Source: Nitrospirota bacterium
GTDB taxonomy: Bacteria > Nitrospirota_A > Leptospirillia > Leptospirillales > Leptospirillaceae
Direction of reading: 5' to 3'
Length of the DNA: 64,000 nt
NCBI GenBank assembly: GCA_021844275.1
Contig: JAKBTR010000082.1
Location: 52,957-116,956, forward strand
Part shown: one piece after another, positions 8,107 to 17,123 of the stretch
How the letters are laid out: each line of letters starts with the position of its first letter
How positions within the stretch are numbered: the stretch's first letter is position 1
Translations under genes and position numbers: made by a program
Notes under the pieces: generated by a model
What the model saw: the letters and a program-made list of their open reading frames with translations, nothing else
Told to the model about the DNA's origin: nothing
Databases searched by the model: none

Positions 8107-8883
8107 ATGATCGACGTTACATTGAAAGAAATGCTGGAGGCAGGTGTTCATTTCGGACACCAGACCAAAAGATGGAACCCGAAAATGAAGAGGTTCATTT
8201 ATGGGGAAAGAAACGGGATCTATATTCTGGATCTCCAGCAGACCGTAAGGCGTTTTCGGGTCGCTCGGGAATTTGCCAAGAGTGTTGTCCGTAACAGGGG
8301 CAGCATCCTTTTTGTTGGGACGAAGCGCCAGGCAGAGCCCATCATTCAGCAGGAAGCCCAACGATGTGGCATGTATTTCGTGACCGAACGATGGTTAGGC
8401 GGCATGTTGACCAATCTGCAGACCGTCCGGAAATCGGTGGAGAGGCTCAACAAGATTGAAGAAATGATGGAAAGCGGCCAGATCTCCCGACTTCCGAAAA
8501 AGGAAGCGGCCCAGCTTGAAAAGGAACACGGCAAACTGTCCAGCATCCTGGATGGAATCCGGGGATTGAGCCATCTTCCGGCTGCAATTTTTGTCATCGA
8601 CCCTAAGAAGGAACATATTGCCGTTCATGAGGCAAACCGGCTCGGCATACCCGTGATCGCGATGGTCGATACAAACTGCGACCCCGACACGATTCAGTTT
8701 CCGATCCCTTCAAATGATGACGCCATTCGCTCTATCCGTCTTATCACTGCAGGTATTGCTGATGCGGTGCTTGATGGAGCTCTGGAAGGCCAGGTGCAGA
8801 AAGGGCAGGAAGCAGCTCCCCCGGATGTTGCCAGAGAGACAGTGGCGGCAGGGGTGAAAGAAAACTCTGGGGAAGAATCTTAA
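8107..8883 (+). CDS. rpsB: 30S ribosomal protein S2
   Basis: A 258-residue S2: [24 protein letters not shown] at the start, [11 protein letters not shown], the [13 protein letters not shown] block and [38 protein letters not shown] at 8092-8097 fits ATG 8107 (nine bases) better than ATG 8101 (three bases); the alternative adds two residues. The frame is open much further upstream but that part is not S2. First gene of rpsB-tsf-pyrH-frr, a widely conserved order. The preceding leader probably controls it. Confidence 0.96.
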   Translation: MIDVTLKEMLEAGVHFGHQTKRWNPKMKRFIYGERNGIYILDLQQTVRRFRVAREFAKSVVRNRGSILFVGTKRQAEPIIQQEAQRCGMYFVTERWLGGMLTNLQTVRKSVERLNKIEEMMESGQISRLPKKEAAQLEKEHGKLSSILDGIRGLSHLPAAIFVIDPKKEHIAVHEANRLGIPVIAMVDTNCDPDTIQFPIPSNDDAIRSIRLITAGIADAVLDGALEGQVQKGQEAAPPDVARETVAAGVKENSGEES

Positions 8884-8946
8884 AGCCTGCGCTCGCTTCT
8901 CGGGGCATGAGCGACTGGAAAGAAATTGCAGGAAGGAGGATGTGGA

Positions 8947-9543
8947 TTGGACGTTAATGCCCAATTGGTAAAAGAGCTTCGGGAAAAGACCCAGGCTGGT
9001 TTTATGGAGTGCAGAAAAGCTTTGGTGGAAGCGGGTGGGGATATTGCTAAAGCGTTTGAGGTCCTGAAGCAGAAAGGATCTTTGCAAGCTCAGAAAAAAT
9101 CGGATCGCAAGACATCCGAAGGGATTGTTTCTTCCTATATTCATGCGGGGAACAAGATTGGCGTGCTTGTCGAGGTCAACTGTGAGACGGACTTTGTTGC
9201 TCGGACTGAAGACTTTCGGGACCTTGTCAAAAACCTTGCGATGCATATTGCCGCCTCCTCTCCCTTCTATGTTGACCGGAAGGACATTCCTCCAGATGTT
9301 CAGGACACTGCCCGTAAAAAATTTGAAGAAGAAGTCCAGGACAAGCCCGAAAAAATTCGGGACCAAATTGTTCAGGGTAAGCTCGACAAATATATGCAGG
9401 AAAAGTGTTTGCTGGATCAGCCCTATGTCAAGGATCCCGGTGTTCTGGTCAGGGATCTTGTGGCATCGGCCATAGCGAAATTGGGGGAAAATATTACGGT
9501 CAACCGGTTCAGCCGGTTCCAGATCGGTGAAGGGAACGATTGA
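8947..9543 (+). CDS. tsf: Translation elongation factor Ts
   Basis: A 198-residue short-form EF-Ts, the exchange factor that releases GDP from EF-Tu. The N-terminal UBA-like domain ([35 protein letters not shown] in sense, residues 5-39) and the conserved [15 protein letters not shown] core are clear, as is the C-terminal [12 protein letters not shown]. The start is TTG at 8947 with GGAAGGAGGA 6 bases upstream. The usual second half of the long E. coli form is missing, as is common in many phyla. The stop shares one base with the pyrH ATG. Confidence 0.96.
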   Translation: MDVNAQLVKELREKTQAGFMECRKALVEAGGDIAKAFEVLKQKGSLQAQKKSDRKTSEGIVSSYIHAGNKIGVLVEVNCETDFVARTEDFRDLVKNLAMHIAASSPFYVDRKDIPPDVQDTARKKFEEEVQDKPEKIRDQIVQGKLDKYMQEKCLLDQPYVKDPGVLVRDLVASAIAKLGENITVNRFSRFQIGEGND

Positions 9544-10253
9544 TGGGGCCCTATAAAAGGGTTCTTCTGAAGCTTTCCGGCGAAGCACTTATGGGGGATC
9601 AATCCTTTGGGATTGATCCCCTTGTGCTTGACAGGATTTCCGGAGATATCCAGTCGGTGATCAACAGTGGAACCGAACTGGGGATTGTCATTGGGGGAGG
9701 AAATTTTTTTCGGGGATTGGCTGGTATTGAGCAAGGAATTGAAAGAGCGTCGGCCGATTATATGGGAATGCTTGCCACGGTGTTGAACAGTCTCGCACTT
9801 CAGTCGGCCCTTGAAAGAAAAGGAGTTCCGACGAGGGTTCTGTCAGCGATTGAAATGAGGGCGTTGGCTGAACCCTATATTCGGAGAAGAGCCATTCGCC
9901 ATCTTGAAAAAGGTCGGGTGATCATTTTTGCCGGTGGAACAGGAAATCCCTATTTTACAACGGATACCGCTGCAGCATTGAGGGCTAGTGAGATTGGTGC
10001 GGAAGTTGTCCTTAAGGCGACGAAAGTGGATGGTATTTATACGGAAGATCCCAAGAAAAGCCCTCATGCTCAAAAATTCCTCCGCCTCACCTATGCGGAA
10101 GTTCTGGAAAAAAACCTTCGGGTCATGGATCAGACGGCGATTGCGCTGTGTCGAGAAAATGATATGCCGATCGTTGTTTTCGATCTTATGGGAGAAGGAA
10201 ATATCATGAGCGTCATTCGAGGAGAGATCCTGGGGACGTTCGTTCACCACTGA
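9543..10253 (+). CDS. pyrH: UMP kinase
   Basis: A 236-residue amino-acid-kinase-fold UMP kinase, making UDP from UMP. Family features: [24 protein letters not shown], the [34 protein letters not shown] block and [13 protein letters not shown]. The ATG overlaps the tsf stop (TGATG). An in-frame TTG one codon earlier is possible but less likely. It forms part of the conserved tsf-pyrH-frr run. Confidence 0.96.
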   Translation: MGPYKRVLLKLSGEALMGDQSFGIDPLVLDRISGDIQSVINSGTELGIVIGGGNFFRGLAGIEQGIERASADYMGMLATVLNSLALQSALERKGVPTRVLSAIEMRALAEPYIRRRAIRHLEKGRVIIFAGGTGNPYFTTDTAAALRASEIGAEVVLKATKVDGIYTEDPKKSPHAQKFLRLTYAEVLEKNLRVMDQTAIALCRENDMPIVVFDLMGEGNIMSVIRGEILGTFVHH

Positions 10254-10290
10254 CAGGCAGGCCGATTGATGACCGGAGGGGAAAAACAAT

Positions 10291-10845
10291 ATGGATGCGG
10301 ACCTGAAAGAGTTACAAAAAAAACTGGACAGTGCCGTCGACTTTTATAAAAAGGAGATTCAGACCCTGCGAACAGGCCGACCCTCCTTGTCCCTTCTTGA
10401 GAATGTAAAAGTTTCTTACTATGGTAACCCATCCTCCGTCGACAAAGTGGCTTCCCTGAACATCATGGATAATCGGATTATTGTCATTTCCCCATGGGAT
10501 ATGAAGATGATTCCGGAAATCGAGAAGGCTATCATGGCTGCGAATATCGGGCTGACACCGCAAAATGACGGGAAAGTCATCCGGATAGCGGTTCCTCCGA
10601 TGACAGAGGAACGTCGGAAACAGATGGTCAAACTCCTGAAAAAAATGGCGGAAGAGGCAAAGATCGCCATTCGAAATATTCGTCGGGACGGTAACGACGA
10701 CTTGAAGAAAAAAAAATCGGACGGATTGATTCAGGAAGACCGTTTGAAGAAACTTCAGGAGGAGTTGCAAAAGATGACCGATCTGACGGTCCAGAAGATC
10801 GACGATCTGACCCAGAAAAAAGAACAGGAGATCATGACCACCTGA
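10291..10845 (+). CDS. frr: Ribosome recycling factor
   Basis: A 184-residue RRF, the usual length, which with EF-G splits the ribosome after termination. The three-helix tail is visible in LRTGRPSLSLLENVKVSYYG at the start and in the long helix RREGNDD-like RRDGNDDLKKKKSDG towards the end; the domain II region has INIMD-like NIMDNRIIVISPWD. ACCGGAGGGGAA upstream of ATG 10291 is the ribosome site. Only 16 bases to alr, so probably one transcript. Confidence 0.97.
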   Translation: MDADLKELQKKLDSAVDFYKKEIQTLRTGRPSLSLLENVKVSYYGNPSSVDKVASLNIMDNRIIVISPWDMKMIPEIEKAIMAANIGLTPQNDGKVIRIAVPPMTEERRKQMVKLLKKMAEEAKIAIRNIRRDGNDDLKKKKSDGLIQEDRLKKLQEELQKMTDLTVQKIDDLTQKKEQEIMTT

Positions 10846-10861
10846 TGGCCGGTCAAGACCC

Positions 10862-12085
10862 ATGGATAGCGAGTCCTCCCTTGTCGAGATTCCGAGAAGT
10901 GCGGGAAGAGATCTTTCCCGGAGCCGTCTTATTGTCGATCTGGATGCCCTTTCGCACAACTTTGGACTGATTCGGACTCGTCTGCTTGGCAATGTTGAAA
11001 TTCTTCCGGTTGTCAAGGCAGATGCCTATGGGCATGGTATGGTTCCGGTTGCGAAATCGCTTATGGAACTGGGAGTTCCGGCATTGGGAGTCATGGGACT
11101 TGAAGAGGGTATCCGGTTACGGTATGCAGGCATCACGACGGATGTCCTCATCATGGGCGGGATTCTTCCTGCGGAGCTGGAAGAATGCCTGTCTTGTGAC
11201 CTTCTTCCTGTTATTCACAACCGGGAATTGCTGGAAGAGGCGGTTGCCCTTGCCAGGAAGAAGGTGGAAGTTCGCATCCATCTGAAACTGGATGTCGGAA
11301 TGGGCAGGTTAGGATTTCTGCCCGACGAGATTGCCTGGGTCTGCGATAGACTCGAATCGGAACCGTTGGTCCATATTGAAGGGATCATGACTCACTTTCC
11401 AGAAGGTGAGAACGCCCCTGAAACCTGTCGACAGATTGACCTTTTTGGAAGCATGCTCGATGAGCTTTGGGGGAGGGGGGTCATTCGACCCCGGCCCTTT
11501 GTCATCCATCTGGCGAACAGCGCTGCCTTTCTTTCCGGGACATACATCATCGACGAGAAAGACAGACCCTGGGAAAAACATGCCCGTTACTGGATTCGGC
11601 CGGGAATTCTTCTGTACGGTATACCGGTGGATCCCCTTATTCCCTTTTCAGGCCTGAAGCCGGTGATGGAAGTTCAGGCTCGTCTGATTTCCTTGAAAAC
11701 ACTTCCGGGAGGAAGCCGGATTTCCTATGGGGGGACCTTGTCCCTGACCCGAAAGTCCCGGGTAGGTGTACTGGGAATGGGATATGCGGATGGATTGCCC
11801 CGGGAACTTTCCAACTGGGGATGGGCTACACGTTCTGGTGAGAAATTCCCCTTTCTCGGAAGAGTGTGTATGGATATGGTGATGGTCGACGTGACGGATG
11901 CCAGCATTCCCCCGAAATTGGGAGACTGGATGACACTTATGGGTAACGGGAACGACGCAAGCATGTCCGCATGGGAAATCGCCGATCGCATACGGTCGAT
12001 TCCGTACGAAATTGTCTGCAGGATGGGAAATCGTTCGCCCCGGTTCTATTCGAGAAAGGCGAGTTTTTCCGGGAATTCCCGTTGA
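10862..12085 (+). CDS. alr: Alanine racemase
   Basis: A 407-residue PLP enzyme making D-alanine for peptidoglycan. The PLP lysine is in VVKADAYGHG near residue 55 and the catalytic tyrosine in RISYGGTLSL near 290; MGYADGLPRE, LGRVCMDMVMVDVT and the C-terminal IPYEIVCRMGNR are family blocks. There is an N-terminal extension of about 20 residues. It closes the rpsB-tsf-pyrH-frr group and its stop overlaps the start of mlaE, linking it to the lipid transport genes. Confidence 0.95.
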   Translation: MDSESSLVEIPRSAGRDLSRSRLIVDLDALSHNFGLIRTRLLGNVEILPVVKADAYGHGMVPVAKSLMELGVPALGVMGLEEGIRLRYAGITTDVLIMGGILPAELEECLSCDLLPVIHNRELLEEAVALARKKVEVRIHLKLDVGMGRLGFLPDEIAWVCDRLESEPLVHIEGIMTHFPEGENAPETCRQIDLFGSMLDELWGRGVIRPRPFVIHLANSAAFLSGTYIIDEKDRPWEKHARYWIRPGILLYGIPVDPLIPFSGLKPVMEVQARLISLKTLPGGSRISYGGTLSLTRKSRVGVLGMGYADGLPRELSNWGWATRSGEKFPFLGRVCMDMVMVDVTDASIPPKLGDWMTLMGNGNDASMSAWEIADRIRSIPYEIVCRMGNRSPRFYSRKASFSGNSR

Positions 12086-12852
12086 TGAAGCTCTTTGCCT
12101 GGATCGGAAGAAAGTGTATCACACTTTTTTCGTTGTCCGGATCATTGCTGATAACAATGGTCACCGCCTTTACGGGACTTGTGCGTCCGGCATTTCTCTG
12201 GTGGAATTTGCTCGTGCAACTCGTTCGGGTAGGGGCAGATTCCACACCGGTTGTTTTGGTCACCGCCCTGTTTACCGGGATGGTTCTGGCCCTGCAAGCC
12301 TGGATCGGATTTCAGAAATTTAATGCCGAAGGCATGGTGGGGGCGGTTGTTTCCCTCTCTCTGACGCGTGAGCTGGGGCCCGTCATTACCGGTCTGATGG
12401 TCAGTGGTCGATCCGGGTCCTCGATGGCTGCCGAACTGGGAACAATGCGTGTGACGGAACAGATTGACGCGCTCGAATCCCTGGCGGTAAGTCCTCTGGT
12501 CTACCTCATAACACCCCGTTTTTATGCCGGTCTGATCGCTTTGCCTCTTTTGACGGTGATGGCAGACTTTGTCGGTATCATTGGCGGATATTTCGTCGCC
12601 GTCGACTTGCTCGGACTTCCCTCTAACGTTTATGTGAAAGGTATCGCCCGATACGTGAATCTCCACGACTTTTATTCGGGGTTAGTCAAATCTTGTGTTT
12701 TTGGTGCCGTACTCTCGATTTTTTCCTGTTACATGGGATATCACGCGCGGGGAGGTGCGGCAGGTGTCGGGCAGAGCGTGACAAAAGCGGTTGTCAGCTC
12801 GTCTATGGCCATTCTTGTGCTTGATTATTTTCTCACAGCATGGCTGTTCTGA
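12085..12852 (+). CDS. mlaE: MlaE/YrbE-type ABC transporter permease for lipid transport
   Basis: A 255-residue MlaE permease with five to six membrane segments. The conserved ALFTGMVLALQAWIGFQKF region, LTRELGPVITGLMVSGRSGSSMAAELGTMRVTEQIDALE and the C-terminal GYHARGGAAGVGQSVTKAVVSSSMAILVLDYF are diagnostic. It forms the inner-membrane channel of an Mla-type phospholipid transporter with MlaF and an MCE protein. ATG 12085 shares the A of the alr stop; the longer frame upstream lies inside alr. It overlaps mlaF by 13 bases. Confidence 0.94.
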   Translation: MKLFAWIGRKCITLFSLSGSLLITMVTAFTGLVRPAFLWWNLLVQLVRVGADSTPVVLVTALFTGMVLALQAWIGFQKFNAEGMVGAVVSLSLTRELGPVITGLMVSGRSGSSMAAELGTMRVTEQIDALESLAVSPLVYLITPRFYAGLIALPLLTVMADFVGIIGGYFVAVDLLGLPSNVYVKGIARYVNLHDFYSGLVKSCVFGAVLSIFSCYMGYHARGGAAGVGQSVTKAVVSSSMAILVLDYFLTAWLF

Positions 12853-13634
12853 AAGGTTCCGTGTCTTCAGGTGAACAGGGTATTCCCCCTATCCGTGTGG
12901 AAAACCTGTGGAAATCATTCGGTTCACAAAATGTCCTGAAAGGACTCTCCTTCGCTGTATATCCGGGAGAGACGTTCGTGGTTATTGGAGGATCAGGCCA
13001 AGGGAAATCGGTTCTTCTTAAACATATTATGCGGCTCATGAAGGCGGATCGGGGGGAGATTTATGTGGAAGGAAATCCGATCATGGCTCTGGAACAAAAA
13101 GAGCTCTACGCCCTCCGGAGAAAAATGGGAATGGTTTTTCAGGAATCCGCTCTTTTTGACTCCATGACGGTCCTGGACAATGTCGCTTTCGCTCTGCGCA
13201 TGCATACGTCCCTCCCGGAGAAGGATATTGTCTCGCAAGCACTGGAAAAACTCTCGAAAGTTGGGCTTCGGGATGTCGAAAAGAAATTTCCATCCCAGAT
13301 TTCGGGCGGGATGAAAAAACGGGTCGCGATCGCCCGGGCGATCGCGCTTGCCCCGGAAATCCTGCTTTACGATGAGCCCACGACCGGTCTGGACCCGGTC
13401 CTCTCTTCGGCTATCGACGAATTGATTCTGAAAATGCAATCGGATCTTGCCGTCACGAGCATTGTGATTACCCATGATATGAAGAGCGCTCTAAAAATCG
13501 CCAACCGGGTCCTCTTTCTGTTTCAGGGAACGATCCGGTTTCTTGGAACCCCCCAGGATCTGACTATTTCCGATGACCCGGTCCTGTCCCAGTTTGTCAA
13601 AGGTGAAACACAGGGCCCCATCGGAACGCTCTGA
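12840..13634 (+). CDS. mlaF: MlaF-type ABC transporter ATP-binding protein
   Basis: A 264-residue ABC ATPase. Walker A is GGSGQGKSVLLK, the signature is ISGGMKKRVAIARAIA, Walker B is ILLYDEPTTGLDP and the H-loop is VITHDM. The GGMKKR form of the signature and the GMVFQESALFDSMTVLDNVAFALR Q-loop region are typical of MlaF. It should power lipid movement through MlaE and the MCE protein next door. No gene for MlaB (STAS) or MlaC (periplasmic carrier) is seen nearby. Confidence 0.94.
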   Translation: MAVLKGSVSSGEQGIPPIRVENLWKSFGSQNVLKGLSFAVYPGETFVVIGGSGQGKSVLLKHIMRLMKADRGEIYVEGNPIMALEQKELYALRRKMGMVFQESALFDSMTVLDNVAFALRMHTSLPEKDIVSQALEKLSKVGLRDVEKKFPSQISGGMKKRVAIARAIALAPEILLYDEPTTGLDPVLSSAIDELILKMQSDLAVTSIVITHDMKSALKIANRVLFLFQGTIRFLGTPQDLTISDDPVLSQFVKGETQGPIGTL

Positions 13635-13700
13635 CACAGCGCATCAATCGATTTTCATTTCCCGGTAACCGTCATGATCGATAATTTTTCTGGAGTCTTG

Positions 13701-15260
13701 ATGAACTGGACGACCGAGGCAAAGCTGGGATTTTTCATTGTGGTGGCTATTTTGGTCGCTATTGGGCTGACATTGCGATTTGGTCATTTCCATTTTACTC
13801 CCAGGGGCAGCTATCGGATTTATGCCGACTTCCGGTCGGTAGACGGGCTGGAAAAAGGGACTGCTGTTCGAATCGCCGGAGTCAGGGTTGGCGAGGTCAC
13901 GGACATAACTCTCCGGTCCTCGGGGATGGCCCATGTGGAAATGATGATCTTTAACGGACTCAAGCTTCCTGACGACATCCATCCGGTTATCTTTTCGAAC
14001 GGTTTTTTGGGAAAACTCTACATCGAACTTGTTCCCGGAAAATCCGCGAGGCCTATCATCAAGAAAGAACGGTTATTTCGTGATCGGAGGAATTCCCCTC
14101 CATCCATGCGGCGATGGGCAGCCTTTTCTTCCTGGATTTTGCCTTCTTATGCCTGGGGAGATCCGGTTCAGCCTCAGGTGGGGCCGACGCTGCCGAAAAC
14201 ATCGCAGAGTTCTTCCCAGCCGGGAGACCCGGGTTATGTTCAGCCGGGTACGACCCTGTCTTCGCCCGGGGAAACTGTCAGTGTCAATCGTCTTGTCCGA
14301 AAGCTGAACCGGATCGCAGACGATATCAAAGCCATATCGGGGGCATTGCGCAGGGCGATGGGGAACAAGAAAGGGACGGAGGATCTGAAGAAGACTCTGG
14401 ACAATCTCAAGGCTCTGACAGACAATTTGAGGGAGTTTACGAAAAACTTGAAGGACAAGTCTCCTGCGATCCTGAACAAGGTCGATTCGATTGCGACCAA
14501 GATAGACAAGGGCGTTGGAACTGTTGGCCAATTGGTCAATAACAGGGACCTTTATAACAAGGTCGATTCGGCCGCCGGACACCTGGATAGCATTCTGGCC
14601 AAAATTGACAGCGGTCAGGGGACTGTCGGACAGTTGGTGAACAATCCCGACTTGTACAACAATCTGAACGCCACGCTGAAAAAATTCTCGGACTTGAGCC
14701 ACAAATCTGATCAGATGGTTCTCGACGTATCGATGAAGGGGTATTACTTTCCTCGGGATGCGGCCGCAGACGGCTTTCTGACATTGCAGATATTCCCGCG
14801 CTCGGACAAGTTTTATGAAATTCAGGTTGTTTCGTCCCAGCTGGGAAATTATAATCAGACCGTGCCCTATACACAGGTCAACGGAAACTTTATCGCTGGA
14901 CCCTCCCAGGTGACCCAAAACAACTATGCGATCAAATTCAGTGTCGAATTCGGGCAACGATTCAACAACTTCGATGTCCGGGCCGGCATGATTGAAAACA
15001 GTTTTGGAGTGGGAACGGATGTTTTTCTGACAGACAACCTGACATTTACCTTTGTTCTCTACAACATCGGGTCATATGATCCGATCGCGCCCAATCCCTT
15101 CACCAGGATGTATCTCAACTATACGATCCTGAACCACATCTGGTTGACGGCCGGTTGGTATAACGCCTTTAACCAGAACCTCTCCTCACCGCTTGTCGGA
15201 GGAGGAATCGTTTTCTCCGACAATACGCTCAAGACTCTTATCGCCGGACATCTCCCATGA
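13701..15260 (+). CDS. Long MCE-family protein (MlaD-like) with coiled-coil repeats and barrel-like C-terminus
   Basis: About 519 residues against about 180 for E. coli MlaD. One membrane anchor (residues 8-30) is followed by the MCE domain (YADFRSVDGLEKGTAVRIAGVRVGEV, then the strand FLGKLYIELVPG). A proline/serine-rich linker at about 140-190 leads to a helical region with a repeated module, GTVGQLVNN at about 285 and 320, and then about 170 residues of alternating polar/hydrophobic strands (FDVRAGMIENSFGVGTDVFLTDNLTFTFVLYN) that look like an outer-membrane barrel. ATG 13701 has TGGAG 5 bases upstream; ATG 13674 is an in-frame alternative. It follows mlaE-mlaF and is their MCE partner. A protein reaching from inner to outer membrane would explain the lack of MlaC. 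Confidence 0.85.
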   Translation: MNWTTEAKLGFFIVVAILVAIGLTLRFGHFHFTPRGSYRIYADFRSVDGLEKGTAVRIAGVRVGEVTDITLRSSGMAHVEMMIFNGLKLPDDIHPVIFSNGFLGKLYIELVPGKSARPIIKKERLFRDRRNSPPSMRRWAAFSSWILPSYAWGDPVQPQVGPTLPKTSQSSSQPGDPGYVQPGTTLSSPGETVSVNRLVRKLNRIADDIKAISGALRRAMGNKKGTEDLKKTLDNLKALTDNLREFTKNLKDKSPAILNKVDSIATKIDKGVGTVGQLVNNRDLYNKVDSAAGHLDSILAKIDSGQGTVGQLVNNPDLYNNLNATLKKFSDLSHKSDQMVLDVSMKGYYFPRDAAADGFLTLQIFPRSDKFYEIQVVSSQLGNYNQTVPYTQVNGNFIAGPSQVTQNNYAIKFSVEFGQRFNNFDVRAGMIENSFGVGTDVFLTDNLTFTFVLYNIGSYDPIAPNPFTRMYLNYTILNHIWLTAGWYNAFNQNLSSPLVGGGIVFSDNTLKTLIAGHLP

Positions 15261-15324
15261 AATGAAAACATCCGTGTCGAATCTCTTTCAAGTGCGCTGG
15301 TTGGTCATCCGGACACTCTATTTC

Positions 15325-15353
15325 TTGACCCAGAAAGGGGGATGTTCTAGAGT
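15325..15353 (+). promoter_or_regulatory. Sigma-70-type promoter of the cytochrome c maturation genes
   Basis: TTGACC (15325-15330), a 17-base spacer and TAGAGT (15348-15353) lie in the 170-base gap before resB. The start point would fall near 15360, leaving a leader of about 70 bases. Confidence 0.5.
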
Positions 15354-15431
15354 AATAAGACAGCGCAATCCCGAATTCATGTTGGACTTAGACAAAAAGC
15401 CATTGTTATCGATGGATATGGAGGCTTATTG

Positions 15432-16970
15432 ATGCCGGATGGTTTGACTCCAGACGAGCAGCAGACCGTTGAACTTTCCGGAGCTGTCGGTTATTACGAA
15501 GGTAAGAAACCTCCAGCCGGGGCCAAGAATGAGCCAAAGCAGGGTTGGTCCTTGCGAGGGACCCGGGTTCTGGCAGTTCTGTCCTCCCTGAGACTTGCCA
15601 TCTCTCTCTTTTTGATTCTGGCGTTTCTGACCATCTTCGGAACGTTCATCGACCAGGGCCGCGAGTCCTCCTTCTATATCAGCCAATACGGAGACAATTG
15701 GGGAAAATGGATTGTCCGTCTGAAAGTTGATGATATTTATCACAGCTGGTATTACGTTTCCCTCCTTTCCCTTCTCTGTATCAATGCCCTTTCCTGTGTC
15801 TATAACAGATTTCCGATCACCTTCAAGTCCATGTTTCGTGAACGGGTCAATGTCAGTCGGGAGTTTCTGAAAAAGCAGCGGGAATACCGGGATGTGTCTT
15901 TGTCGGAAGCCTCCCTTCCGGCGGAGGGAGCCGAAGGCCATGTCAAATCTGTTCTGACTCGCAAGAGATACAAGGTCCAGACTCTGCAGGATGGACAGGA
16001 AACCATTGTCTTCGGCCAAAAAGGAGTTTTGGGACGTATCGGTTCCCATACGGCCCATTTGTCGGTGATTGTAATTTTGGGAGGAGGGCTGCTCGGAAGC
16101 CTTTTGGGCTTCCGTCTTTTCGGGACCTTCTATGTGCACTCGACAACGTTTGTACCGCAGGGAGATTTCAGTCTTCGGGTGAACAAGTTCTGGATCGATC
16201 ACTACCCGAATGGAATGATCAAATCGTATTTCAGTGACCTGGATGTCCTGAAACAGGGAAAGGTCGTGAAGCATAAAGTCATCAGCGTCAATCATCCCCT
16301 CGAATATGACGGTCTCCGATTTTATCAGGCGAGTTTCGGAAATGCTTTTGACCGGTTGACAAGCGCCAAGGTTCTGATCGTCAACCGGGTCAAGAAACAG
16401 TTCCTTGGACAGGTCATGCTCCCGTGGAATACTGTCGAGCCGGTTGCCAAAACGGATCTTTCGCTGAAAGTCCTCCGATATGTTTCGGATTTTGCGTTCG
16501 ATCCGAAAACAAATTCGGTTTACAGTAAATCCGAAAAGGAAGGAAACCCTGCGATTCAGGTGGCTGTCATTCAGAACGGGAAGGAAATCGGACGCCCCTG
16601 GTTTTTTTATAACTTTCCGCAGATTCAGGTGATGAAAAATCTTCCGTACTTCATCGTTTTTGCCGGATACAATGCCCCCCTCTATACGGGTCTGGAAGTG
16701 GCGAAGGATCCCGGAGTAAAAGTCGTGTGGGCAGGGTCCTTTCTGCTGGTGGGTGGATTGTTTCTGTCGTCTTATGTCTATCATCGAAAAATATGGGCAC
16801 GGATCCGGCATACAGGCGGCAATGTCCAGATCGTTATCGGAGGATTCGGACACAAGGACAAGTTGGGTTTTGAAAAAGAGTTTCAGGAAGTGGTCCAGGA
16901 GATTGTATCTTCCCGAAAGCAGGATTTCCTGGGCGCTAAGGGCTCGGCGACGGCAGTTGCAGCGGGCTAG
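15432..16970 (+). CDS. resB: Cytochrome c biogenesis protein ResB (Ccs1)
   Basis: A 512-residue ResB, the larger part of the system II cytochrome c synthase that carries haem across the membrane and attaches it to apocytochromes with ResC. Seen: the SLRLAISLFLILAFLTIFGTFIDQG first membrane segment, a second near YYVSLLSLLCINALSC, a third near HLSVIVILGGGLLGSLLG, a large outside domain with VNHPLEYDGLRFYQASF, and the last segment VVWAGSFLLVGGLFLSSY. ATG 15432 has GGAGG upstream. The first 40 residues are a soluble extension. It is followed by resC after 153 bases with no gene. Confidence 0.93.
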   Translation: MPDGLTPDEQQTVELSGAVGYYEGKKPPAGAKNEPKQGWSLRGTRVLAVLSSLRLAISLFLILAFLTIFGTFIDQGRESSFYISQYGDNWGKWIVRLKVDDIYHSWYYVSLLSLLCINALSCVYNRFPITFKSMFRERVNVSREFLKKQREYRDVSLSEASLPAEGAEGHVKSVLTRKRYKVQTLQDGQETIVFGQKGVLGRIGSHTAHLSVIVILGGGLLGSLLGFRLFGTFYVHSTTFVPQGDFSLRVNKFWIDHYPNGMIKSYFSDLDVLKQGKVVKHKVISVNHPLEYDGLRFYQASFGNAFDRLTSAKVLIVNRVKKQFLGQVMLPWNTVEPVAKTDLSLKVLRYVSDFAFDPKTNSVYSKSEKEGNPAIQVAVIQNGKEIGRPWFFYNFPQIQVMKNLPYFIVFAGYNAPLYTGLEVAKDPGVKVVWAGSFLLVGGLFLSSYVYHRKIWARIRHTGGNVQIVIGGFGHKDKLGFEKEFQEVVQEIVSSRKQDFLGAKGSATAVAAG

Positions 16971-17123
16971 TTGATTGCATGTGGCTTACTGATATCATAT
17001 TCGAGATTGATGACAGCTTAATGTTTGGAGAGAAGATTGTTTCCGGTACAAGCGGGATGCGGAACTGTCAAACACTTTCCCCGTATAGCGAAATCATTTC
17101 CGGCCTGAGTGAAAGGGGTAAAA

